Notes under the pieces: model-generated
What the model was told of the DNA's origin: nothing
The model's database searches: none
Seen by the model: only the letters and a program-made list of their open reading frames with translations
DNA from: Gonatopus flavifemur
Taxonomy: Eukaryota; Arthropoda; Insecta; Hymenoptera; Dryinidae
DNA: 64,000 nt
Assembly (NCBI GenBank): GCA_018340375.1
Contig: JAFFJZ010000004.1
Location: forward strand, 21,116,001 to 21,180,000
Reading direction: 5' to 3'
Part shown: positions 43,412 to 53,900 of the stretch, piece after piece
Numbering within the stretch: the stretch's first letter is position 1
Layout of the letters: each line of letters opens with the position of its first letter
Program-made: the position numbers and the translations under genes

Positions 43412-43519
43412 CCCCAACAGGACCTAAAATTTGTGTACGTCCAGGAAACGTCCAAATACGTTTCTCAGACGTCCTTTGGAGGTTTCCTGGACGTACACAA
43501 ATTTTAGGTTCTGTTGGGG
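43412..43519. mobile_element. 108 bp hairpin element, CCCCAACAG ends
   Basis: CCCCAACAGGACCTAAAATT pairs almost perfectly with AATTTTAGGTTCTGTTGGGG. The loop holds ACGTCC and GGACGT words repeated. Same type as 5454-5571 and 8563-8654. Confidence 0.8.
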
Positions 43520-44306
43520 TTCAGTGTCGTTCAAGCACTCTTCACGACAAGACTCGTAGAGTGTCACCTAATGCGATTGAGAACAATAATTCCAAAATTT
43601 ATAATCACAAAAAGATCCCTGGTTCAAAGGTCCAATAGAAACCGATAGAAACCGATTCAAAATTAATCGGAATGAATAGGGTCAATCGGAGAGGCTCAAC
43701 TACCGATTCAAGATGAATAGGAATTAATTGGAACGTGGTATATACAGGATTGAATCCAGGATTTACCGATAGAAGAATATTTGTTTTATTGGAATTAATA
43801 TGACTTTCAGTGATCAATCGGTTGTATGAGAGACATCTGATTGAGAGTTTGAAAATTTCTCCATTTCGTGAGACAAATGGTTTTTATCGGAAATTCCCAT
43901 GACCTAAAGCTATTGGAACCGATCGCCAATGTTACGTAATGGGAAATTTGATCGGTTTTCATGAAGAATGTCCAATTCGATTAGAGTTCGTACAGATTTG
44001 ATCGATCTGTAGGTTTCAATTGGATTATTCCACTATCCGAATTCATGGGGAATAATAGGACCATTTACGGATCTGAAAATTGAATGGGATTGAATGAGAA
44101 ATATCCAATTCGAATTCAGAATTCCTTTCAGCGGATTAAATCATCGGTTTTCATCAGAATTTTCGATGATTTCGGTTTATCGGAACCAATGGGAAAATTG
44201 TACAAAATTCAAGACTTACTGGGTTTCTATCCAGAATATCCAATTCGATTTGAGTTTGTTTATTTTATTGGTCAATAGGTTTCAATTGGATTATTCGATC
44301 ATCCCA

Positions 44307-44568
44307 CACTGAAAAAACAGGTGGGTACAGACAACGGTGATATAGTTGATTCAACAATAGAATACGATTGGATATATCCAACTGAATCTGACTGTTGCCT
44401 CAACTACATGCACTGTTGACTCAACTACATGCAGTTGGATCAACCCTCATGGTTTCAAGTCAACGATTATACTGTCAATCTGACCGTATATTCGTTGACT
44501 TGACTATGATATTCAGTTACCTTAACAACAAAATTTAATTGATTTTCGATGAAATTTTTTTTTCAGTG
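44307..44568. mobile_element. CACTGAAAAAACAGG-ended MITE
   Basis: CACTGAAAAAACAGGTGG to TTTTTTTTTCAGTG. The interior repeats GTTGACTCAACTACATGC, also a feature of 62814-63037. Flanks are CA on both sides. Confidence 0.6.
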
Positions 44569-45311
44569 CAATTTATGGGAAATAAAAGGAATATTTACAG
44601 GATTGAATATTCAATAGCATTGAATGAGAAATGTCCAATTCAATTTTAGACTTTATTCCACCGCATTAGCCCTGGTTAAAAAATCCGTCAAGATCCCATA
44701 GAAACCGATCCAGAATTAATCGGACTGCATGGGATCAATCGGAACAGTTCAATCCCCGATTCAAAATCAATAAGAGTTTATCGGAATCTCTTTTCTATAG
44801 GTTTTAATCGGGGATTGACCAATTAGAAAATCTGCATTTTATGGGAATTAATCAGACTTCACATAATCTATTGGTCTGTATAAGAGATATCTGATTGGAT
44901 GATTGAAATTTTCTCCATTCCATCAGGCAAACGGTTTCTATCGGAAGTTTCCACAATTTCAATCTATTGAAACTAATGGGAAAATTTCAGAAATTGAATG
45001 ATGAATGGGTTTCTTGTGGGAGATTTCTGACTGCATTTAAGGATGTATCGATTTCATTGATCAATGGGTTTTAATTGGATTATTCCAACATTCAAATTTA
45101 TTGGAAATAATAGGCAAGTTTACAGATTCTAAAGTCCTATAGGTATGTACCGGCAATAACCGATTCAGTTTGAAATTTCTTCCATTGCATCAGATCATTG
45201 GTTTTTATCGGAATCCCTGGTGACCTCGATGTATTGGAACTAACGGGAGAGTTGCTGGAATAGGAAACTATAATCATAGAATACCAAGAGAATCCAATTA
45301 GAAAATATTTC

Positions 45312-46190
45312 ATTGGTATCAATCGGAGTTTTTATCAGTGATGGAATATCCGTTGGATCCCATTGGAAAATATGTTACTGGTACCAATGATAATTGTAAT
45401 GATTAATAAAATGCCGATTAAATCAAATTAAAAAACATTGTGTCCGTACGAATTGGAATTTTTATTATTGATGAAATATCAATTGGATCCCATTGAAAAA
45501 TATTTGACTGGTATCAATCAAAATTTTCATGATTAATGAAATACCGATTCAATCCAGTTAAAAAATATTTTATTGGTATCCATCGGAATTTTTTATCAAC
45601 CATAAAATACCCATTGAATCTAATGAGAAAATATTTTCTTGGTATCATTTGAAATTTTTGTGATTAATGAAAAACCCATTGAATTCTATTCGAAAATATT
45701 TCACTGATATCAATTAAAATTTCAATAAGTAATAAAATCTCGATTTAATCAAATGGAAAATATTTTCTTGGTATCAATAGGAATTCTCATTATTGATTAA
45801 ATACCTATTGGATGCCATTGAAAAATATTTGACTGGTAACAATCAGAATCTTTATAATTAATAACATACCGATTCAATCCAATTGGAAAATATTGCATTG
45901 GCGTCAATCGGAATTTTCATTGATCATAAAATACCAAGTGAATCCAATTACACAATATTTCATTGATATCGACCGGAATTCTTATTATTGATAAAATACC
46001 TATTGGATCCCATTGGAAAATATTTGACTTGTATCAATTAGAATTTTCATAATTGATAAAATACCGATTGAATCCAATTGAAAAATATTGTATTGATATC
46101 AATCGGAATTTTTCATCCATCATAAAATACCGATTGAGTCCAATTGGAAAATATTTTCTTGGTCTTCATTGGGATTTTTATTATTAATGA
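45312..46190 (+). repeat. Minisatellite, about 65 bp period, 13-14 copies
   Basis: Units follow the pattern ATTGGTATCAATCGGAATTT, then a short spacer with ATTATTGATAAAATACC, then GATTGAATCCAATTGAAAAA and TATT. Copies differ by 10-30 percent and are contiguous. The unit's words are the same as the subterminal palindromes of the surrounding element, suggesting the array grew from them. Confidence 0.8.
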
Positions 46191-46308
46191 ACTCCCATGC
46201 TCTCATTAAGACCGATACAATCCCTCATATGTCCAATGGACTATTTGAATCTTATTACTATAGGACACCCATCCCTGACATAAGACAGTCATTTAGTTCA
46301 CATTGATA

Positions 46309-46404
46309 GGAAGCGAACCACGGCATCGAGCGAGCGGGTGTTCCAAATCGGTCTCCTAGGTTAAGCAACGACAGCTGCGGTACCAGGTGGATGGGTGATC
46401 ACCA
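46309..46404 (+). repeat. 5S rRNA-like segment (SINE3-type or pseudogene)
   Basis: TTAAGCAACG followed by GGTGGATGGGTGATCACC corresponds to the internal promoter region of 5S rRNA (AAGTTAAGCAACG and GGATGGGTGACCG). The 5' part is degenerate. It is followed by 150 bases of AT-rich DNA ending in AATAAAATTC, as a 5S-derived SINE would have. A 5S pseudogene is the alternative. Confidence 0.5.
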
Positions 46405-47029
46405 TGTTAATAACACATAAATGATCGTTTGAATTTATTTCAGCAATAATTTGTCATACGTAATGATTGAATCAATGATATATGTGTTTGTTTAATTGAT
46501 ATCAAATGCGCGTATATAATGTATATAAACCGTTCGTTGGTTGGGTTAACAATCAATAAAATTCAATAAGAAAATCCCGATGCAGGAATCAATTCATTCC
46601 GATAAGTTTTTTTTATCGGATTCAATCGGATTTTTCTACCAGGGAAAATGCCGATTAAATCCAGTTAAAAATTATTTTATTGGTATCAATGGGAAATTTC
46701 CGATGCAGAAACTCAATCCATTCCGATGAAATGTTTTTTTATCGGATTCAATCGGATTGTTTAACCAGGGATTATAATTATTCAATCTATTCACTCAATT
46801 TCAAACATTATTGATGGTTATGTTATTCTCTCAAATCTCTATCGATTTACTCTAAGTTAATTTTTAATGTACTGATACTTGAAATTGTAATTCAATTCCA
46901 CATGATTTGAAAATTAATGTAATAATACTTGAATATCATTTAATGTACCTTCAAGTTCAAATTTCATGTACACTGGTACATTAAGAGTGCATTAAAATTC
47001 AAGAAATTTTTAACAGTGTATATTACTTA

Positions 47030-47300
47030 ATTTCCAAAATTCCTCCCAAATGTTTCATCATGTTATGGTGTGAAATTAATACAAAAAATTCTGAAAATCA
47101 AAATACATACATGAATGAATTATTAGAATCGCGTGATTTGATTTTACAATGAATTTTCAACACCACATTATTTAATTTTCAAAATCCCTCCTGAATACTT
47201 CATCATGTTTTGTTACAAAATTAATACAAAAAATTCTGAAAATGAAAATACATATATGAGCGAATTATTAAAACTTCGTGATTTGATTTCACAATTAGTG
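47030..47300 (+). repeat. Direct tandem duplication, about 130 bp unit
   Basis: Two diverged copies each contain CTCC then TTCATCATGTT, ATTAATACAAAAAATTCTGA and GTGATTTGATTT. Lies upstream of gene 2; no function apparent. Confidence 0.65.
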
Positions 47301-47943
47301 ATGTTGATTTTACAACAAGTAATTTTCCCTACAAAAATTCACATCGAAAGGGTAGACCACGATTGTCCCGAAATTTCCTGATTTATTGAAAACTAGTACT
47401 TTCTAGTCATTTCTCAAAATCTACTAGTTTTCAACAGATCGGGGAATTTCAGGTTCACACACTTTCGGGATAATCGCATATATCGGGATATGAATTTTCA
47501 TAAACTGTGGTGAATATCAGAAACTTTGTTTGAAATTTGAGGAATATGTAATTGATTTTCCAATATTCAAATAAATACAGAAATTCAATGTCTACAGTTA
47601 TGAATTTTCACAAACTGTTATGAATTTCAAAACTTTTGTTTGAAGTTCATGAAATATGTGATTGATTTTTCAATATCCAAATGTGGAATACAATGCATAT
47701 AGCGCCCTTGAAAATTAATGTACTTTTTTCTATGAACGTATATTAAATTCACAAACATTTTTAACAGTGTAACTCGAGGAACACGTGGAACACGATTTTC
47801 ATAGATTTATTTTAGTAACAAGTATAGAACTATAGAATTCATCATACTGGCTCTACGAATTATCCTGTTCGTTTCGAAAAATTCGACTCCGATACATTGA
47901 CCATTAAGAAACCGCGTAAGAGTGACACCAAGAAAATTTCACG

Positions 47944-47975
47944 ATGTTTTATTTGAAATCATCATCACTGAAATT
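47944..47975 (+). CDS. M13 gene 2, exon 1 (start codon)
   Basis: ATG then 29 bases to the donor AAATT|GTAAGT. Encodes the basic n-region of the signal peptide. The start is chosen for its phase with exon 2 and the hydrophobic run that follows. Confidence 0.65.
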
Positions 47976-50900
47976 GTAAGTATATGTCTTGCAATGAACG
48001 AAGTTTGAATTTAACAAATCATACTTGATCGACAGGCTCTATGTAGGAGTTTCAGTCCTTCTACCAATTGTGTGGTCGAACCCTCAAGGAACAGTGCAAC
48101 GATATCCTGATAAATTTGGACGTAATGTCATTGGAAGGAATGAGTGAAATTTAATTGATTGAATCTTATTCTTCCAGCATTTTCATGAATAGTTCAATAT
48201 AGAATCCAGACAAGAGAAGGAACTCTTTATTCATACATATTTCCATTTTGTCCCATTAGCGGCAGATATACTGAAAGATTTGGATTCTACGGTAGACCCT
48301 TGTGATAATTTTTATGCCCATACGTGCAATAACTTCCTCCGAAAGAACCCTATAAAGCCTGGTGAAGGAGCGATTCACAGCTGGAGTATAGCAGATGAAA
48401 TTTTCATGTCGAAAATGCGAGGTGAGAACGGAATTCAGAATTGTTGATATGTGGTTTGCCGTAATGCATACCGCACATTCGTTGACAAAGCATTCGAGAA
48501 GAGTTCTCAAGAATTTTTGTAGAGTTCCGGGTAACTGTTATCGAATGCGACCGGCTGCTGAAAAAGATCCCTCACATCCTACTAGGAAGAAAAAACATAT
48601 AATACGAAATGAGGGGTACTTTTGTCAGTTCCATCTTATCTCTTACCAACATTTTTGGAGTCCAAAATAATTGCAATTCAATGATCCTTCAATTATTCGC
48701 ATGGATTCTGACGGACACTGATCTTCCTGTTTCGATTTTTCATTCGATCCACACGTCATTATTTTCTTCGGTCATCAGGGAAACAATGAAGAAAGACGGG
48801 GAGATTTTGGTTCTCATCAGGGTAATTTGTTTGCAATTCATCTTAATTGAATTCAAAGAATCAATCATGAAATGAAAATGGAGAAATAAAGTGAAATGTA
48901 CCAATAGGAGAGTGAAACCAATGAACCAAAAATCAAAGAAATTGGATTTGACAATGAAATTGTCAGTGATCGGCAATTGGCATTATCAAGAGGATGAATT
49001 TTATAAATGAAGATTATGAATGGGATTCAACTGAATGACAGTGAATTGATTTTTAAAATGAGATTGAGAGAAATTTATTTGAGCATGCATTTGAAAGTGA
49101 AAGTATTCAATTTTTCAACTTGAATATGTTCTAAAATATGTATAAATTGCCTGTCAATTTCATTCAAATCGATGAAGTGAGTCTCAATAAAGGGAAAATA
49201 CTGGAAAGTGTGTTTGGAATCGTATATAAAATTGAATAATCAATTCCTTGTAATTGAATTTTTACCATTGGAATAATGATATTCTCAATTTTTATGAGAC
49301 AATATAAGAGAACAAAATGAATGAAAAGTGGAAAAAAAAACAGGGAAAGAGTATTGTACGAGGATAATGATGATAGTTTGAAAAGAGGTTCTGATTAAAC
49401 CTACCTATCCATCTGGAATTGTGAAAGAGATTGCATCATTGAATTTGATTCCTCCCAAAAAAAGAGTCAATATTAATGCACTCACAGGAAGGATTTCTTG
49501 AAATGAGAACATTTTTCTTGTCGCTGGGGCAAAACTCATTTTTTTCTTGAGCTTAGAAAATTTTACTCGAATCAAGAAAAGTTCTTTTGAAATCAAAACG
49601 AAATTTGCTTGATCCAAGTAAAAGTTTCTAGACTCGAGAAAAAAGTGAGTTTGGTCCCAGAGACAAGAAAAATTTCCTCATTTCCAAAAGTCCTTCCTGT
49701 GAGTATGGGTGTTGAGAAACGATTGAAAATTCATAGTTTATACATGGAAACGTACTTCGAATTCTGTGATATCCGGTCTTCTTGATGTATAAATTGGATT
49801 TAGATAATCATGGGTTCAAAATTCAAATTGAATTATTATTCTTCATGTTTTGAGGAATAATCTTCAAAATACATTCAATATTCAAGTTATCGGTATGAAT
49901 TAAAGTAGAATCAAAATTAACTTCTCACAAAAAAGATTTGATAACTTGAATCAATTCATTCGAAATGTTCCAATAAATTCTACTCTTCATACAAACATGG
50001 ATGCATTCGAAAATTATTGATAAATAGAAATAATAATATCACGTGTACCGGTATGAAACGAGAGTTTTCTTGTGGAAATGAAACACTAATTGCGAATGGG
50101 AGAGTAAAAAAAATTCATTCAAAGTATTGACCATTGCTTTCTACACATTTTGACCACCTTTCTGGCAATTTGTGGATACCACGCCAATAGGAATGTTCGT
50201 CTGTTAAAGCAAACCAATCAGACCTCCAATTCTCGACTTCTTCGTAGGAATCGAAGTGCTGCTCGGCCAATGCGTGTCCCATCGATGAAAAAAAATGGTA
50301 GTCGGGAGGGGCCAAGTCTGGTGAATACGGCGGGTAGGGTAGCAGCTCCCCAGCCAAGTACTTTGATCGTATCCTGAACCGGTTTCGCTTCGTGTGCAGA
50401 TGCATTGTCGTGTAATAAAATTACTTTGCCGTGTCTTCTAGCCCATTCTGGTCGTTTCCCGATCAATGAATGGTTCAAATTGATCATTTGTTGTCTATAG
50501 CGATTAGTATTAACAGTTTCACCAGGTTTTAGAAACTAATGATACACCACACCTTTTTGGTCCCACGAAACACAGAGCATTGCCTTCTTGCCGAATCGAT
50601 CTGGTTTTGCAATCGGTGTTGATGGTTGTCCCGGATTAACCCATGATTTTCTCCGTTTAGGATTCCTAAATCCATTTTCCATCACCAGTAGGGCTTCGCA
50701 CGAGACGAGACAAGACGAGATCGGTGCAACTCTCGTCTCGGTCTCGTGAAAGAAAGAAAAAGATGTTATCGTTTCGGTTTCGTCTCGTCTCGGTTTGGTC
50801 TCGTCTCGGCTTGGTCTCGATATCGTCTCGGTATTGTATCAATATCGTATAAAAATTTTTCATTGATAAAAAAACAATGCTTACGTTCCAAATCATAACA

Positions 50901-53900
50901 TACATACCAATACATTCAGAGCTAGCAGTAGTTTTTGGTCAGTCTGATTGAAAAAGTGTAATTCTCACCACTGATTCCAAAAAATAAGAAGGAACAGAGA
51001 AACAACTTCCAGCCAAATTTCATCACCCCTGGAATAGTAACTAAGTGGTTTCTTGGTCCTCCTATACGACCACATCACCTTTGTACAATGTGTGTTTCGT
51101 TTCTCTTCACTTCACGGATGATATGTACATGAGTGGAAAATAACGTTTTTGTAATTCTTGTTGTTATTTATGACCCTGGGAAAATGATCTACAACCTTGG
51201 AGATCCATACAAATTATTCAAAAAGAATTTGGTTTGCAATGGACATCCTCACTGAAAATTCACAATACATTCTAATATATTTTCATATACCTTATGACAA
51301 AACAATATTGTTTTTCAATGAATCATTCTTTCCCAGTAATGTTTCCCCAATGAAACTAATAAAAACCAATAGAAAGTAGACTTAAGCATGAAAATTAATA
51401 CACACTTTCAAAGAATGAATGATGGCTGTACACTGAGGAAAAAACTTGTAGAATTTACATCTCATTGAGTAGATATATGGATGATTTAGAATATAGTGCA
51501 AGTAACCACAATTTTGGTTGATTTCTCAACAACGAATGTTAAATATACCACAGCTGATGTGCATATCACATTCCCTGCGGTAAAATCCACTCAAATTGTA
51601 GTATTATCCTTCTAAATCGTCCATATATTTACTTGACAAGAGATAAATTTTACAACTTTCTTTTCTCGGTGTAGGGATAATCTTAAGTTTTGTGAATCAT
51701 TTACCAGTCATGCTCAATTGATTGCAATTTGAACAGCATACACACATAAAAGTATGGACACCTATACTTTTCCATCAAAAAATGAAATCATGTTTTCATC
51801 CTAGTGCGGCTTAGTTTTCGAGATATTCAAGAATGGAGAATAAGCATCAATTAAGGGGGTATTCTAGTGTAGAAGCATGAATTTCGGACGTTTTTTCGAG
51901 CTTTGTACAACTAAAACAAAGAACATCTTTACCATTCATTATTTCAACATTTGTTCATTAGTCTTTTGAGAATACCAAAAAAATTAATTAAGAAAGAAAT
52001 ATTCAAAAACAATCAAGTTATGAGTTTGTAAAGTGGGGTTTCAAAAAAAAAATACTGCCCTGGCGTACCAAATTGCAGCCGTTCTGGTAATCTGAAATGA
52101 AAAAATCCAACGGGATCTTGATCAGTAAAGATGCCACTGTGGTATGGACCTCGAAAAAGTGAAAAAAAAATCTTCGAACAAAATGGCGATCATTTGAGAG
52201 AAAAAATGTTTTTTTCACGTTTTTTATGACCATTTCGGATTTTTTAAAAATAGTGAAATTGGAAAATTTCCCATTTCTGTTGGTTCTTACGATAAAGGGA
52301 TGTATAAAGGATGTTCATACCAAATTTGAAATAAATCGGTTCAGTAGAACTTCACGGAGAAAAAGGAATTCGCTGTGGCAGCGGAATCTACTTTTGCTGG
52401 GTTCCTTTTGCCAGAGCAGCAAATGTTTTGCTGTGGCAGCAAACTATTTGCTGTTCCAGCAATCTTGTTAGCTGCGACAGCGAATTTTTAGCTGTGGCAC
52501 CAAAAAATGTTTGCTATCCCAGCAAAATTTGTTTGCTATTCTATATATAATACTGAAAATTTGCTGGCGGAGCAAACATGGTTTGCTGCCACAGCTAAAA
52601 AATGGCTGTCGTAGCTAACACGATTGCTGTTATAGCAAATTTTTAGCTAGGTCAGCAAAAAATTTTGCTATTCTATATATAATACCTCGATTTGCTGCGT
52701 CAGCAAATTTTTTCTCTCCGTGTGATGACTCGCGTTCAATTCTCGCGGAGATGATTTTTTTTCAATTCATTCTGATAGATTATTTCTTTTAGTTTTATTC
52801 CTGACGATTCACCGTAGGGAATATTTTGTGCCCTTTTTCAGGATTGTACTTGAGAAAAAAATGATTGTATTTATCAATACATTCTTTTCTATACACAGAA
52901 GAGAGTATGTTTTTATTCAATTAAACAATATTCCAATGGGATCGAATGAAACTTTCATTTCATTTGAATAATTCGTTGTTCAATTGATGCAAAATTCATA
53001 TGACTGAAACGAGTCTTCTTTAATTAGAATGGATTTTTTATTCCATTAGGGGGGAAATGGATATTTATGAATATCATTATTGAAAGAACGAAATAATTTG
53101 AATTGAAGAAGATTTATTTCAGTCAAGTGGATTTTTTTATCAATCAATAAAAAATCATTCAAGTGAAATAAAATTTTGTCCCACCCTATTGAAATAACAT
53201 ATTTATTTGAATCAAAAAATATCTTCTTACATGAACAGAGAAAAATGTATTCATAAATAAAGGTACTTGTTTCTGAAGTATAATCTTGAAAGACAAAAAA
53301 ATCCTCCTATGATGAATAGTACGACATAAGACCAAAAGAAACAATCTGTCTGGATGAATTGAAGAAAAAATCACCTCCATGAGAATTAGGCATATTTCAT
53401 ATTTTTAGATTGAAAAAAGTCAATTACCTAAGATAATTATAACCACTCGGTGGAAATTTCATAACTAGTACGACATAACATTGTTGACTTTTAGTTTCAT
53501 TTTGAAGATTGAGTTATATCCCATTCACATCAAGAATCTATGGTTCAGAATATTCTTAAAGTGATTGAAGAGGCAAAAATTTCAAGAAAATGGATGATCA
53601 GATATATAGACAAGTCCCTGAGCAACCAATAGAAACATACTGAACGTATTTTTTGCGAGCTCTTGCATACAAAATCTTTATAAAATTTTTTTTAAATATC
53701 TCTGAGGAAGAAGAATTGAAAATTGAAGGTTTATGAGGTGATGAAAAAATCGAGACTCACCGAGACTTTCGACGAGACGAGACCTTCCAATTATTATCGT
53801 CTCGGAAAATGTAGTGAGATATTGTCTCGGTATCGTCTCGCCGAGACCGGTCGAAACCAAACGAGACGGAGGAAAGTCTCGGTCTCGTGCGAAGCCCTAA

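Larger units (their letters stand above)
43618..46770. mobile_element. Compound repeat with CCCTGGT ends and AATCGGAAT words
   Basis: Left-type ends at 43618 (CCCTGGTTCAAAGG) and 44670 (CCCTGGTTAAAAAATCCG), right-type ends at 46644 and 46770 (AATCGGATTGTTTAACCAGG). Subterminal DNA repeats CCGATTCAAAATTAATCGG-like palindromic words many times. It contains a MITE (44307-44568), a minisatellite and a 5S-like segment. Probably two overlapping or nested copies of one family; which ends pair is not settled. Confidence 0.65.
50689..53899. mobile_element. 3.2 kb non-autonomous hAT-type element
   Basis: Inverted ends TAGGGCTTCGCACGAGAC and GTCTCGTGCGAAGCCCTA with identical 8 bp flanks ATCACCAG (50681-50688, 53900-53907). 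Both are hallmarks of hAT elements. Subterminal DNA is built of GAGACGAGAC and GGTCTCGTCTCG repeats (50697-50840; 53745-53885), like multiple transposase-binding sites. The interior has no transposase and holds two small elements (51431-51671, 52353-52722). Large for a non-autonomous element. Confidence 0.88.

Noticed and set aside
45312..46190. CRISPR-like regular repeats
   Set aside because: Contiguous diverged 65 bp units with no unique spacers, in a eukaryotic transposon: a minisatellite.
49405..49617. 70-codon frame with a hydrophobic stretch
   Set aside because: Falls inside the foldback at 49481-49703, so it is arm sequence and not a gene.
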